Origin: Paracoccaceae bacterium
Lineage (GTDB): Bacteria; Pseudomonadota; Alphaproteobacteria; Rhodobacterales; Rhodobacteraceae
DNA: 64,000 bases
Reading direction: 5' to 3'
Assembly: GCA_018223125.1 (NCBI GenBank)
Contig: JAAEZA010000009.1
Location: forward strand, 1 to 64,000
Positions 49,333-60,225 of the stretch are shown here, piece by piece. The notes under the pieces are model-generated. The model saw only the letters and a list, made by a program, of their open reading frames with translations, was not told where the DNA came from and made no database searches. The stretch's first letter is position 1, and every line of letters begins with the position of its first letter. Made by a program: the position numbers and the translations under genes.

Positions 49333-50292
49333 ATGCATTTTACCCGTCGCACATTCACCCTTACCTCTGCGGCTTTCGCGCTGACGCTTGCAGCACCAGC
49401 GCTGGCCGAGGAAACCGCGTTCAAACCTGCGAAAATGACGGCTTTCGTGGCCGCTGGCGCAGGTGGGGGCACGGACAACTTTGCCCGTACCGTCCAGCCC
49501 ATGCTGGAAAAACGGCTCGGCACCAATATCACCATCATCAACCTGCCCTCCGCCTCCGGTGCGATGGCCCACCAGCGCACGGCGCAAAGCGAGCCGAACG
49601 GCGAGTCCATCGAATTTGCGTCCTCGACATTTATCACCAGCCGCGCGGCCGGACAGAACCCGATCGGTCTGGACCAGCTGACACCCGTTGCGCGGATGCA
49701 ATCGGATGTTTTGACCCTTGTGGTCAACACCGAGAAATACAACACGCTGGAAGACTTCCTGACCTATGCCAAAGAAAACCCCGGCAAAGTCATCATCGGT
49801 GGCACCCATGCGGCCAGTGTGGACCGGATGGCGTTTCTGGGTCTGAACGATGCGGCGGGGCTTGATCTGGCCTACATTCCCTATGACAACGAAGGCAGCG
49901 CCTCTGCCAACCTGCTGAGCGGCAACATCGACGGTATGTTCAACGAAATCAGCGCCATTCAGGGGTATATCGAATCTGGCGAGATGAAACCCATCCTTGC
50001 GCTGGCCGATGAACGGCTGGAGGCCTATCCAGACCTGCCAACCACGGTTGAAAACGGCTGGAACCTGACATTCGGGAACGAACGGGGCGTCTTTATCAAT
50101 GCCAAGACCCCGCCTGAAACAATTGCGATCATTGAAGCTGCGTTTCAGGACGTCTTCAATTCCGGGGAATATCAGGCCTACGCCAAAAGCGCGAACCTGC
50201 ATGTGCGTCCCGGCTTCCTTGGCAGCGAAGACTACCGCGCTGTGCTGGAAGAGAACCTTGCATACTTTGAAAAACTGCTGTCATTGAAGTGA
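49333..50292 (+). CDS. tctC: TTT transporter substrate-binding protein (TctC)
   Basis: Signal peptide; MTAFVAAGAGGGTDNFARTVQPMLEKRLG. Confidence 0.9.
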   Translation: MHFTRRTFTLTSAAFALTLAAPALAEETAFKPAKMTAFVAAGAGGGTDNFARTVQPMLEKRLGTNITIINLPSASGAMAHQRTAQSEPNGESIEFASSTFITSRAAGQNPIGLDQLTPVARMQSDVLTLVVNTEKYNTLEDFLTYAKENPGKVIIGGTHAASVDRMAFLGLNDAAGLDLAYIPYDNEGSASANLLSGNIDGMFNEISAIQGYIESGEMKPILALADERLEAYPDLPTTVENGWNLTFGNERGVFINAKTPPETIAIIEAAFQDVFNSGEYQAYAKSANLHVRPGFLGSEDYRAVLEENLAYFEKLLSLK

Positions 50293-50302
50293 CCTAAATC
50301 CG

Positions 50303-50341
50303 GCGCCGCGGCGGGCCGCTTATTGTGGCTGGCCGCGGCGC
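50303..50341 (+). other. intercistronic hairpin tctC-tctB
   Basis: GCGCCGCGGC / GCCGCGGCGC perfect 10-bp arms. Confidence 0.7.
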
Positions 50342-50372
50342 TATTTGCTTCGTATTTCCAAGGCGATCCTTC

Positions 50373-50867
50373 ATGTCCGCACGTCTTTATTCCTTCATTC
50401 TTGTCACGGCCTTTAGCGGTGTGGTGCTTTTGTGGCTGGCCCTGCAACTCCCCGGCGGTGCCTCTGTAACCACGCTGATCGGGCCGCGCACATGGCCGCT
50501 GTTTGTGATCCTTGCGATGCTTGCCTTTTTGGCGCTGGCGTTTGTTCTGCTGATCCTGCGGGGGCCGGACCACTTCGTCACCAAGGACGAGGAACTGCCG
50601 CCCGAAGAAGCGGTGCCGGACGATGCTGTCCTGCGCGAGGATGCAAGCGGGTATCGCTGGCGCTTTCTTGCGGTGCTGGCTGTTACGGTTGCCTATACGG
50701 TCGCGATGGAGTTCACCGGATATCTTGCCGCCACAGCCGTCTTTGCCGCCATTGTGAACGCTATTCTGGGCGAACGCCGCCCGTTGCGCATCCTGCTTAC
50801 GACGGTTGCCGCTGTTCTGATGGTCGCCCTTGTGTTTGACCGCTTGTTGCATATTCCGCTGCCCTGA
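50373..50867 (+). CDS. tctB: TTT transporter small membrane subunit (TctB)
   Basis: 4-TM small protein between tctC and tctA. Confidence 0.85.
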   Translation: MSARLYSFILVTAFSGVVLLWLALQLPGGASVTTLIGPRTWPLFVILAMLAFLALAFVLLILRGPDHFVTKDEELPPEEAVPDDAVLREDASGYRWRFLAVLAVTVAYTVAMEFTGYLAATAVFAAIVNAILGERRPLRILLTTVAAVLMVALVFDRLLHIPLP

Positions 50868-50899
50868 CCCTGCGCGTGACCCCCTGAAAAGGACATAAA

Positions 50900-52399
50900 A
50901 TGATAGAAGACCTTATTGGCGGCTTGGGCGTTGTGATGCAGCCGCTCAACCTTTTGATCCTGGCCTCTGCGGTGCTGATCGGCTTTATCGGGGGGGCCCT
51001 GCCGGGGATCAGCGGTGTTATTCTGGTGGTGATCCTGCTGCCAGTGACCTACACGATGGAACCCACCGGCGCCTTTATGTTGCTGACGGCGATCTATGCC
51101 TCCAGTGTGTTTTCCGGCCTGATTACAGCGATCCTTTACCGCGCGCCCGGCACACCCGAAGCGGTGATGACGGCACTTGACGGGTATCCGATGACGCAGA
51201 AGGGCGAAGCGGGCAAGGCGCTTGGCATTGGTATCCTGTCCTCGGCTTTTGGTGGCATCGTGGGCACCATAGTGCTGATCGTGGCCACGCCGATGTTGGC
51301 GGATATTGCCTTGCAGTTTTCCTCGCCCGAGTTTTTTGCACTGGCCGTTCTGGGTCTGACGGTTGTCGCCTCACTTGGCGGCAATCTGTTGCTCGGCCTG
51401 ACTGGCGTGTGTATCGGCCTGCTGATTGCCTCTGTCGGGCTGGACCCGCTGACAGGTGCGGCGCGGTTTACCTTTGGCAGCCTGCATTTGATGAGCGGGA
51501 TCAACCTGATCCCCGTGATCATCGGCCTGTTTGCGATTTCCGAAGTGCTGAAACGCTGTCAGGAGGGAGACATCCACCTGTCCACCAAATCCTTCAGGAT
51601 CCGCATTTTTGACTGGCCGGTGATCCGCGAAATCCGTGGCACCGTCGCGCGGTCCTCTATTATTGGCACCGCCATCGGCATCCTGCCGGGCATCGGGGCA
51701 TCGACCGCCGCTATGGTGGCCTACAGTGAAACCGTGCGCTGGTCCAAGGACCGCAAACGCTTCGGGCGCGGGGCAGCCGAAGGCGTGGCGGCACCGGAAT
51801 CGGCCAATAACGCTGCCGCCATCGGGGCGCTGGTGCCGCTCTTTGCGCTTCGTATTCCGGGGTCGGGTACAACGGCTGTTATTCTGGGGGCGTTCATCGT
51901 CCACGGCCTGACCCCCGGACCGACCTTTATGACCGGCAACAGTGACCTGATCTATGCGGTGTTTGTGGGGCTGATGCTGGTTAACGTGCTGATCCTTGTC
52001 TTTTCCAAACCCTTCATCGCGGTGCTGTCCAGACTGCTGGATGTGCCTTATTCCGCCTTGGGTCCGGTTATCGTGATCTGCTGTATTGTCGGCACCTATT
52101 CCGTGCAGAATTCGATGATGGATGTCTGGCTGATGTTGGGGTTCGGGCTGGCAGGCTTTCTGCTCGAAAAAATCGGCTTTCCACTGGTGTCCATTATCCT
52201 TGGCGTGGTGCTCGGCCCCATAGCGGAAAGCGAGCTGCGCCGCTCTCTGGCGATGTCGCGCGGGGATTTTTCGATCTTCGCAGAACGCCCGATTAGCGCG
52301 ATCCTGCTGGGGTTGGCCGTAATTCTGGTCAGTGCGACTGTACTGGCCCCGATGCTGCAACGTCGCAAGTTGCGCAAAACCGCGGCAAAGCAAAGCTGA
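50900..52399 (+). CDS. tctA: TTT transporter large membrane subunit (TctA)
   Basis: GALPGISGVILVVILLPVTYTMEPTGAFMLLTAIY; GILPGIGASTAAMVAY. Confidence 0.95.
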   Translation: MIEDLIGGLGVVMQPLNLLILASAVLIGFIGGALPGISGVILVVILLPVTYTMEPTGAFMLLTAIYASSVFSGLITAILYRAPGTPEAVMTALDGYPMTQKGEAGKALGIGILSSAFGGIVGTIVLIVATPMLADIALQFSSPEFFALAVLGLTVVASLGGNLLLGLTGVCIGLLIASVGLDPLTGAARFTFGSLHLMSGINLIPVIIGLFAISEVLKRCQEGDIHLSTKSFRIRIFDWPVIREIRGTVARSSIIGTAIGILPGIGASTAAMVAYSETVRWSKDRKRFGRGAAEGVAAPESANNAAAIGALVPLFALRIPGSGTTAVILGAFIVHGLTPGPTFMTGNSDLIYAVFVGLMLVNVLILVFSKPFIAVLSRLLDVPYSALGPVIVICCIVGTYSVQNSMMDVWLMLGFGLAGFLLEKIGFPLVSIILGVVLGPIAESELRRSLAMSRGDFSIFAERPISAILLGLAVILVSATVLAPMLQRRKLRKTAAKQS

Positions 52400-52423
52400 C
52401 AGCCAGAGCCTATTGCCACCACA

Positions 52424-52458
52424 AAACAGCCCCGCAGGTCCGGCCTGCGGGGCTGTTT
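52424..52458. terminator. bidirectional Rho-independent terminator
   Basis: AAACAGCCCCGCAGG-tccgg-CCTGCGGGGCTGTTT perfect 15-bp stem. Confidence 0.92.
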
Positions 52459-52479
52459 CATTTCAAGACTACCGTTGGA

Positions 52480-53985
52480 TCAAACGCCTTCGGGCAACAG
52501 GGCGTCGGGGATGTTCTGGTAACAAACCGGCCGCAGGAAGCGACGGATGGACAAGGTGCCAACCGAAGTTGCGCCGAAGTTCGTCGAAGCAGGGTAGGGG
52601 CCGCCATGTACCATACTGTCCGCCACTTCTACACCGGTCGGGAACCCGTTCACCAAAAGCCGTCCGGCCTTGCGCTCGATCAGCGGCATCAGGGATCTGG
52701 CAAGTTCGGTGTCGCCGTCATCCATATGCAGCGTGCAGGTCAACTGTCCCTGTATGGACTTGGCAATCTGCGCCATTTCATCCGTATCCTGCGCTTCCAC
52801 CACAATACCGAGCGGGCCGAAGACTTCTTCCTGCAACTCGTTATCGGCCAGCCAGTCACGGGCCGTGACACGGTAGAGGCCAGGTTTCGCGCTGCGTCCC
52901 TCACAAGGGGTCGCAAGGATTTCCGTGACTGTATCTGTGCCGGACACCCGTTCAACGCCACGGTGGTAGGCCTGTGCAATGCCGTCTGTCAGCATGATCT
53001 GTTGGTCCGCATCCCGCATCGCGTCTGTGGCAGCGCTGATGAAAGCTTCGGCCCCCGGCAGCACGACCGTCACGCCCGGATTGGTGCAGAACTGGCCCGC
53101 CCCCATCGTCAGTGATCCTGCCCAGTTCGCACCGATTTCAGCGCCGCGGGATCTGGCGGCTTCGGGCAACAGGAACATCGGATTGACCGAACCGAGCTCT
53201 CCGAAGAAGGGAATCGGGTTGGGCCGCGCGGTACACAGATCGAACAAGGCACGTCCGCCCGCCAGCGATCCGGTAAACCCGACCGCATTGATCAGCGGAT
53301 TCTGCACCAGTGCGGCACCGGTTTCACGGTCTCCATCCTGCACCAGACTGAAGACGCCCGGATGGATACCGGTCTTTTCTATCGCGGCATGAACAGCCTC
53401 GGCGATGATTTCACCTGTGCCGGGATGGGCGGGATGACCCTTCACCACCACCGGACAGCCTGCGGCCAGCGCGGCGGCCGTGTCCCCGCCTGCTGTTGAA
53501 AAGGCCAGCGGAAAGTTGGACGCGCCAAACACCGCAACCGGCCCGATGGGGCGCTGGATCATCTTGAGATCGGGGCGCGGCAGGGGGTTGCGATCCGGCA
53601 AGGCTGCATCGTGCCGCCGGTCAAGGTAGTCACCGGCTATGATGTGATCGGCGAACAGGCGCAACTGTCCCGTTGTGCGGCCCCGCTCTCCTTGCAGGCG
53701 GGCTTCGGGCAGGCCGGATTCCTGCGCCCCGATTTCGGTGATCGCATCGGCGCGGGCCTCGATTTCGTCGGCAATGGCGTTCAGAAAATCCGCGCGGGTC
53801 TGGCGGCTGGAGTAGCCGAAAGACCAGAAGGCATCTTCGGCAGCGGCGCAGGCCTGATCTACAAGATCGGGGGTGCCTTTGAAGAATGTGTGTTCCGGCC
53901 CCTGGGCAGGGGAGGAGGTAAAGGTTTCCCCACCTCCGACCCAAGTGCCTGCGATCAGGTGTTTTCCATGTGGAGTAAAGGTCAT
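52480..53985 (-). CDS. aldehyde dehydrogenase, alpha-ketoglutaric semialdehyde dehydrogenase-like
   Basis: FGASNFPLAFSTAGGDTAAALAAGCPVVVKGHPAHPGTGE, GELGSVNP, GQFCTNPG. Confidence 0.88.
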   Translation of the reverse strand: MTFTPHGKHLIAGTWVGGGETFTSSPAQGPEHTFFKGTPDLVDQACAAAEDAFWSFGYSSRQTRADFLNAIADEIEARADAITEIGAQESGLPEARLQGERGRTTGQLRLFADHIIAGDYLDRRHDAALPDRNPLPRPDLKMIQRPIGPVAVFGASNFPLAFSTAGGDTAAALAAGCPVVVKGHPAHPGTGEIIAEAVHAAIEKTGIHPGVFSLVQDGDRETGAALVQNPLINAVGFTGSLAGGRALFDLCTARPNPIPFFGELGSVNPMFLLPEAARSRGAEIGANWAGSLTMGAGQFCTNPGVTVVLPGAEAFISAATDAMRDADQQIMLTDGIAQAYHRGVERVSGTDTVTEILATPCEGRSAKPGLYRVTARDWLADNELQEEVFGPLGIVVEAQDTDEMAQIAKSIQGQLTCTLHMDDGDTELARSLMPLIERKAGRLLVNGFPTGVEVADSMVHGGPYPASTNFGATSVGTLSIRRFLRPVCYQNIPDALLPEGV

Positions 53986-54029
53986 CTTTTTTCTTTCGTC
54001 TTGAAGGGGAATAGCAGGGGAGGGCGCGA

Positions 54030-54899
54030 TCAGGATTTTTCGGGGTCAAGCAGGGTGCTGACGTAATCATTCCCGCGCCCGCGTGTTTCCAGATCGGACA
54101 GCCGGTCTGCGATGACACCGGCCAGAGCGGTACGTTCCGGCGCCACAGAATTTACGAGGTCACGGGCATAGCGCAGGTCTTTGGCGGAATTGCGAATGGT
54201 GAATTTCGAACTGTCAAACCGCCCCTCCAGCGCCTCCGGAACCGTCTTTTCCAATGTGCCGGAACGTGCCGCCCCCGCCATCATGATTTCAAACAGGGCA
54301 TGGCTGTCGACGCCCGTTTTACGGGCACATTGAAAAGCATCCGCCAGCAGAACCGCCGTTCCTTGCGATACAAGGTTGTTGAGCAGTTTTGCAGCGTGGC
54401 CGCGACCGGCTTCGCCGAAGCGGCGCACCAGTTTGGAATAACTGCCCACAAAGGTTTCAATCGCGCTGAAATGCTGTTCTGCGCAACCAACAAGGGAACT
54501 GAGGCTCCCTTCCTGCGCCTGTTCCGGCCCGCCCGTAACAGGCGCATCCGCAAAAATTGCGCCCCTTGCCTGCAGGCGTTCGGCCATGGCTTCGCTGACC
54601 TCCGGTCGGGACGTAGAGGTATCAATCCAGATTTGTCCGTGGCGGAATTGCGTTAGCACCTGTCCGGCAAAAGCCTCTACCGCTTCGGCGTTGGGCAGGC
54701 AGGTGAATACAACATCACAGGATTGCACCAGCGTGGCAGGGTCGGGGGCTTCACTGGCGCCTTGTGCGATGAGCCGCTCCACCGGTGCACGGTTCTTGTG
54801 GGCCAGCAGGCTGACGGAATACCCGTCGGCAAGCAGGCATGAGGCCATGCCTGATCCCATCAGGCCGACCCCGACAAAACCGATACGCTGACTGCTCAC
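54030..54899 (-). CDS. NAD(P)-dependent beta-hydroxyacid dehydrogenase (HIBADH/LtnD-like)
   Basis: IGFVGVGLMGSGMASCLL; FADAPVTGGPEQA. Confidence 0.88.
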   Translation of the reverse strand: MSSQRIGFVGVGLMGSGMASCLLADGYSVSLLAHKNRAPVERLIAQGASEAPDPATLVQSCDVVFTCLPNAEAVEAFAGQVLTQFRHGQIWIDTSTSRPEVSEAMAERLQARGAIFADAPVTGGPEQAQEGSLSSLVGCAEQHFSAIETFVGSYSKLVRRFGEAGRGHAAKLLNNLVSQGTAVLLADAFQCARKTGVDSHALFEIMMAGAARSGTLEKTVPEALEGRFDSSKFTIRNSAKDLRYARDLVNSVAPERTALAGVIADRLSDLETRGRGNDYVSTLLDPEKS

Positions 54900-55909
54900 G
54901 CGGCAGCTCCGGCCTCTGCCCTGGCGGTTTTGGCCATACGCACCAGCAGATCAAACGCCTGCCGCGTTGCGCCGACATTGGCTATGCCCTTGCCTGCAAT
55001 GTCGAAAGCGGTGCCATGGGCGGGTGTGGCCACGGGGATTGGCAACCCACCGGCAACGGTAACGCCCCGTTCAAACCCCATCAGTTTGATCGCGATCTGT
55101 CCCTGATCGTGGTACATGGTCACCACCGCATCCACTTCGCCCCGTTTCGCCTTCAGGAAAACCGTGTCCGAAGGCCACGGCCCTGTCACGTTCATCTGCC
55201 GGTCCTGAAACGCGCGGACCACGGGTTCGATCACGTCGATTTCCTCGCGTCCGAACTTGCCATTGTCACCTGCGTGCGGGTTCAGCGCAGCTACCGCCAC
55301 ATGGGGGCGCGTCCTGCCGGAGCGCGCCAGCGTAGCATGGGCAAGCTTGATGGCTTTTTCGATGGCTGGCCCGTCAATATTGGCCGCCACGTCCTTCAGG
55401 CCGATATGGCTGGTCACGCGCGTGGTCATCAGATCGTCAAGCACGTTGATTTCGGAATGATAACCGGTAAAGCCCAGATACCGCGCCATATAGCGGTGTT
55501 CATCCTCGGCGTTCAGGCCCGCGGATGTCATGGCGGCCTTGTTGAAAGGGGCAAACATCACCCCGTCCACCAGTCCTGCCTGCGCCAGATCCAGCGCCTT
55601 GTCGAGACACCGCAAAGAGGTCGTCCCCCCTGCCACCGTCACTTCGGCGATCCTGATGTCATCGGGCGCGATTGTGTCCATGTCCAGATGGGCAAGTCCG
55701 CTGAACGCTGGCACGCCGGATTCTTCAATGGTGTTCAGTTCCACCGGCAATCCGGCCTGCGCCGCGCCCTGCTGCCACAGATGTGCATCCCCCACCAACA
55801 GGATATCTGCCGCCGTACAGACACCGTCTTCGGACAAGAGTTTGGCGACGAGTTCGGGGCCGATGCCAGACGGATCACCGGGTACGATTGCAATTTTGGG
55901 CCGCGTCAT
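54896..55909 (-). CDS. pdxA2: PdxA-family 4-phospho-hydroxyacid dehydrogenase
   Basis: IAIVPGDPSGIGPELVAKLL; TMYHDQGQIAIKLMGFERGVTVAGGLPIPVATPAHGTAFDIAGKG. Confidence 0.9.
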   Translation of the reverse strand: MTRPKIAIVPGDPSGIGPELVAKLLSEDGVCTAADILLVGDAHLWQQGAAQAGLPVELNTIEESGVPAFSGLAHLDMDTIAPDDIRIAEVTVAGGTTSLRCLDKALDLAQAGLVDGVMFAPFNKAAMTSAGLNAEDEHRYMARYLGFTGYHSEINVLDDLMTTRVTSHIGLKDVAANIDGPAIEKAIKLAHATLARSGRTRPHVAVAALNPHAGDNGKFGREEIDVIEPVVRAFQDRQMNVTGPWPSDTVFLKAKRGEVDAVVTMYHDQGQIAIKLMGFERGVTVAGGLPIPVATPAHGTAFDIAGKGIANVGATRQAFDLLVRMAKTARAEAGAAA

Positions 55910-56631
55910 TCGGGCTTCCCTTCTGTATTGATCTGTGCATCCGCCTCTGCCTTGGCGTTGGCGATGTTGGTTTCTGCGGTGCGAAGGTGCTGTTTGAGTG
56001 CGGTGCGGGCCGCTGCTGCGTCACGGGCTTTCAGGGCGGCAACGATTTCCAGATGCTCCCGAAGGGTGATTTCCTGACTGGCGGTACGCTGGGAAGACAG
56101 GAAACGGACCCGCCAGAGCCGCGCGTTATAGACGGCATGGGTTTCATAAAGCGCATGATTGCCCGAAGCGGCGACAATCGCCGTGTGAAATGCCATGTCG
56201 CGCCGGAAGGCTTCAAGCGGTTCATCCCCGTCGCGCAAATCGGTGATCGAGGTGTTCAGCTTTTCGATTTCTGCCAGTTCACTGTCGCTGGCGGTTTCAC
56301 AGGCCAGTTCCCCTGCGAGCGCCTCTAGTGCGCCCTGTACGCGCAGCCAGTCGTTGATTTCTTCAAGCGAAGGATCCGCGACAAAGGGGCGGCGGGTCGG
56401 ACCGTAAGAGATCAGACCCTCGCTTTCCAGAATGCGCAGCGCCTCTTTAAGCGGGGTGCGTGATATACCGAAGGCTTCGGCCAGATCACGTTCGCGCACC
56501 GGCATTCCCGGGGCGAGTTTCCCGAGCAGAATAAATTCCCGCAGATTGTCCGCAGCATCCGATGCCAGTGATTTGCGGGGCTTCAACTCGGCAAAATTCC
56601 GCAGCTCGTAGGTCCAGCCCGTGTCATTCAT
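55906..56631 (-). CDS. GntR-family (FadR/FCD) regulator
   Basis: LREFILLGKLAPGMPVRERDLAEAFGISRTPLKEALRILESEGLI. Confidence 0.92.
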   Translation of the reverse strand: MNDTGWTYELRNFAELKPRKSLASDAADNLREFILLGKLAPGMPVRERDLAEAFGISRTPLKEALRILESEGLISYGPTRRPFVADPSLEEINDWLRVQGALEALAGELACETASDSELAEIEKLNTSITDLRDGDEPLEAFRRDMAFHTAIVAASGNHALYETHAVYNARLWRVRFLSSQRTASQEITLREHLEIVAALKARDAAAARTALKQHLRTAETNIANAKAEADAQINTEGKPE

Positions 56632-56632
56632 G

Positions 56633-57544
56633 TCATTTCCCCCATTTCAGTACCATAGGATCAAGCGGCCGCAGAAGATCAATCATCCGGCTGCGGATCG
56701 CAGGGTGCAGGGGCGGGATCGGATGGCGGCAGAATTCGGAAGCAATCACGCCGCCTTCAACCATCGCAGCCTTGCACGATTGCCAGCCACACTGACGGTT
56801 CTCGTGGTTGATGGCCATAGCAACGCGGCCATAAGACTCTGTTGCGCCAGCAACGTCACCGGCATGATGTTTGACAATCACCGGCTTGATCTGGTCCACA
56901 ATCATGCCACTGGTCATCGACCCTGTTGCGCCGGCATCCAGATCCGCCAGCAGGGTGATGGCCTCTTCCCCGTCAAACGGGCCTTCAATCGCATCCCCGC
57001 CCTCATCAATCAGGTCGCGGATTTTATTGGCCGCGCGCGGGCATTCGATTTTGAACAGGCGGACTTCTTCAATTTCGCGCGCCATGCGCACCAGCAGGGG
57101 CACGGGCAGATCGACCCCTGACAGGGGCGCATCCTGCACCATGATGGGGATGCCCGCCTTTCCGACTGCCGCGAACTGCTCGAAACTCTGCTGCGGTGTC
57201 CCCTTCAACAATGCGCCGTGATAGGGCGGCATCATCATCACGATATCCGCCCCCAGATCCTTTGCGAACTGTGCCCGTTCCACTGCGATCTGTGTGGCAT
57301 AATGGCTTATGGTGACGATCACCGGCACGCGCCCGCCCACATGTTCAACACTTAGCCGCGTCAGAACCGCACGTTCCTCATCCGAAAGCAGGAACTGTTC
57401 GGAAAAATTAGCGAGAATGCAAATCCCGTCTGCGCCCTGATCAATCAGGCAGTCCAGAACACGCTTCATCCCTACAAGATCAAGGGAGCCGTCGTCGTGA
57501 AAAGGGGTTGGCGCAACGGGCCATATTCCTGTGTAATGGGTCAT
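56633..57544 (-). CDS. DapA/DHDPS-family aldolase or dehydratase
   Basis: [53 protein letters not shown]. Confidence 0.88.
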   Translation of the reverse strand: MTHYTGIWPVAPTPFHDDGSLDLVGMKRVLDCLIDQGADGICILANFSEQFLLSDEERAVLTRLSVEHVGGRVPVIVTISHYATQIAVERAQFAKDLGADIVMMMPPYHGALLKGTPQQSFEQFAAVGKAGIPIMVQDAPLSGVDLPVPLLVRMAREIEEVRLFKIECPRAANKIRDLIDEGGDAIEGPFDGEEAITLLADLDAGATGSMTSGMIVDQIKPVIVKHHAGDVAGATESYGRVAMAINHENRQCGWQSCKAAMVEGGVIASEFCRHPIPPLHPAIRSRMIDLLRPLDPMVLKWGK

Positions 57545-58716
57545 TCTGTAATCTCGAAATTTTTCAAATGCTTGTCGGAGATGCTGATCCCGAGTCCCGG
57601 TGTATCGTCATCCAGTTGAAGATACCCGTCCACCGCTTCGGCATCGCCTTCAAAGATATAATAGAACAATTCATTGCCCACCTCGACATCGAAAACAGGG
57701 AAGTATTCGCTGATCGGGCAGTTCGTATTGGCCATTGTCAGATGATAGTTGTGCATCTGCCCTGCGTGCGGGATCACCGGAATTTGCGCAGCCTCGGCAA
57801 TTGCGTTGATCTTCTGGGCCGCCGTGATCCCGCCGACACGGTTGGTATCATATTGCAGGACGCTGACAGCCTTGCGGTTGATCAGTTCGGCACAGCCGAT
57901 CACGCTGAACTCGTGCTCGCCGCCGGAAATCGGGACACTGCCCATCGCGTTCAATACGGCGTAGCCCGCAACATCATCTGCAATCACCGGCTCTTCCAGC
58001 CAGCGGGGTTCGTATTTCTCCAGCTTGGGCAGCATCCGCTTGGCGTAATCAAGGTTCCAGCCCATGTAGCATTCCAGCATAAGATCAACGTCATAGCCCA
58101 GAACCTCGCGCAGGGCCTCAACCCGTTTGAGATTTTCGCGCATGCCTTGCATACCGTCCTTCGGGCCAAAGCCGAAACGGCTCTTGAAGCCCTGATAGCC
58201 GTGGCTTGCGGCTTCTTCGGCTTCCCGCTGCATGGCGTCGATACTGTCTGCATAAAGTTTGGAATAATAGACGGGGATCTTTTCCTTGGTGCGTCCGCCA
58301 AGCAGTTTGAACACGGGTTTGCCCACCAGTTTGCCCATCAGATCCCAGATCGCGATATCAATCGCGCTGATCGCTGTCATGCCGATCCCCTTGCGGCCCC
58401 AGGCATGGGTGCGCCGGTACATCTTTTCCCAGATATAGGCGTAGTCGAAAGGGTCTTCCCCGATCACAAGGGGGGCATACCAGTCGTCAATTGCTTTCTT
58501 GACCACACTCGGGGCGAGGGCGGCATTCCCGATGCCGATTGTGCCGTCTTCGGTTTCCACCTCTACGGTCAGCCACTGGTGAAAGCGGAAGGATGCCATC
58601 GCATCCCCTTTCATCCACAGGGCATCAGAAGCATTGGTGCAGAAATTCCCGTGTGGCGGCACAGTCGGGCCTTTCCAGTTCCAAACGCGGGTACGAACAG
58701 ATTTGATTTTGGTCAT
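57541..58716 (-). CDS. enolase-superfamily sugar-acid dehydratase (L-rhamnonate dehydratase-like)
   Basis: [15 protein letters not shown]...[35 protein letters not shown]...ISGGEHEFS. Confidence 0.82.
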   Translation of the reverse strand: MTKIKSVRTRVWNWKGPTVPPHGNFCTNASDALWMKGDAMASFRFHQWLTVEVETEDGTIGIGNAALAPSVVKKAIDDWYAPLVIGEDPFDYAYIWEKMYRRTHAWGRKGIGMTAISAIDIAIWDLMGKLVGKPVFKLLGGRTKEKIPVYYSKLYADSIDAMQREAEEAASHGYQGFKSRFGFGPKDGMQGMRENLKRVEALREVLGYDVDLMLECYMGWNLDYAKRMLPKLEKYEPRWLEEPVIADDVAGYAVLNAMGSVPISGGEHEFSVIGCAELINRKAVSVLQYDTNRVGGITAAQKINAIAEAAQIPVIPHAGQMHNYHLTMANTNCPISEYFPVFDVEVGNELFYYIFEGDAEAVDGYLQLDDDTPGLGISISDKHLKNFEITE

Positions 58717-58719
58717 GGA

Positions 58720-60225
58720 TTACTCCCCAGTAGAAACCAGTGGGTCACGTTGCCGGAACAGACGGATAAACATCGGTCCGAACAGCGCGAGAAAGGTGAG
58801 AATGAAAAACAGTAGGCTTAACGGGCGGGTGAACATCAGCCACCATTGGTCGTCGAGCATGATCAGGGATTGACCAAGCCGCTTTTCCAGCATTCCGCCA
58901 AGGATCAGTCCGATGGCCAGAGGCACAACCGAATAGCCGAAACGGCGCATGAAATATCCGACAACGCCGGAGGCCAGTGCGATGTAGACGTCCAGCATCG
59001 ACTGCTGCAACGCATAGGCCCCCACGATCGAAAAGCAAAAGACGACAGGCCACAGGATCTGCACGGGAACGAAGGTGACGCGGGCAAACAGTTTTGCGCC
59101 GAACAGTCCCACAAAAACGAAAGTGATATTCACCAGCAGCATGGCCCAGAAGATTGCATAGGCAAATTCCGCCTGTTCGGTAAACATGGTCGGCCCCGGT
59201 TGCAAACCGTGCACCATCAGACCGGCCAGAATAACCGCTGCCGTCGGGCTGCCCGGAATGCCGAGCGCAAGTGTCGGAACCATCGCCCCGCCCGTGGCAG
59301 AGTTGTTGGCAGCTTCGGAGCCTGCGATGCCCTCAATAGAGCCCTTGCCGAATTCTTCGGGGGTCTTTGACCAGCGCCGTGCCTCGTTATAGCCGATCAT
59401 CGACGCCACGGTGGCCCCTTCGGCGGGCAGGATACCGATGAAAGTGCCGATACCCGAACTGCGCAGGATTGTTTTCCAGACACGGGAATAATCCTCGCGG
59501 CTTGGCAGTTTGATGGCTTTCATCTGGATCAGCTTGCGATCGCGGTTGCGTTGCTCGGCCTGCACCAGAAGCTCTGAAATCCCGAAGATACCGATCATGA
59601 CAGGGACAAACCCGATACCTTCGGACAGTTCGTTAAAGCCAAAGGTGAACCGATCCACCGTGGTCAGCAGATCCTTGCCCACAGTCGCAAGCAGGATGCC
59701 CAAAGATCCGGCGATAATGTTTCGCAACGGCGTACCGTCGCCAATAGAGGCCAGCATGGAAATCCCGAAAACGGTCAGGGCAAAATACTCGGGCGGCGCG
59801 AAATTATAGGCCATACGTGCCATCATCGGGGCGGCAAGCATCAGACAGACGACCGAGATAATACCACCGATTGTCGAAGACACTGTCGCCATGCCAAGCG
59901 CGCGGCCTGCTTCGCCGCGTTGCGCCATCGGGAACCCGTCCAGACAGGTGGTGGCGCTGGCAGATGTGCCCGGTGTGTTGATCAGGATGGCGGTGATCGC
60001 GCCTGCAAAGGTCGCCGCACAATAAATCGTGGTCAGGATCGCAATGGCCGGAACCGGATCCATTGTGATCGTAAAGGGCAACAGCAAAGCTGCGCCGGTG
60101 GTTGCGTTCAATCCGGGCAATGCGCCGATGATGACGCCCCCCAACGTGGCCGCAAACAACAGGACCAGCAGTTGCGGGTCCAGAAGAACATATAGCCCTG
60201 CGAAGAAAGGTTCCATCAGGCTCAC
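58720..60225 (-). CDS. tctA: TTT transporter TctA
   Basis: GALPGLNATTGAALLLPFTITMDPVPAIAILTTIYCAATFAGAITAIL. Confidence 0.95.
   Translation of the reverse strand: MSLMEPFFAGLYVLLDPQLLVLLFAATLGGVIIGALPGLNATTGAALLLPFTITMDPVPAIAILTTIYCAATFAGAITAILINTPGTSASATTCLDGFPMAQRGEAGRALGMATVSSTIGGIISVVCLMLAAPMMARMAYNFAPPEYFALTVFGISMLASIGDGTPLRNIIAGSLGILLATVGKDLLTTVDRFTFGFNELSEGIGFVPVMIGIFGISELLVQAEQRNRDRKLIQMKAIKLPSREDYSRVWKTILRSSGIGTFIGILPAEGATVASMIGYNEARRWSKTPEEFGKGSIEGIAGSEAANNSATGGAMVPTLALGIPGSPTAAVILAGLMVHGLQPGPTMFTEQAEFAYAIFWAMLLVNITFVFVGLFGAKLFARVTFVPVQILWPVVFCFSIVGAYALQQSMLDVYIALASGVVGYFMRRFGYSVVPLAIGLILGGMLEKRLGQSLIMLDDQWWLMFTRPLSLLFFILTFLALFGPMFIRLFRQRDPLVSTGE

Noticed and set aside
48991-50202. 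403-aa minus-strand ORF
   Set aside because: Antisense to tctC and the oxidoreductase end; shadow ORF.
57508-58815. 435-aa plus-strand ORF
   Set aside because: Antisense to the enolase-superfamily gene; H/F-rich shadow translation.
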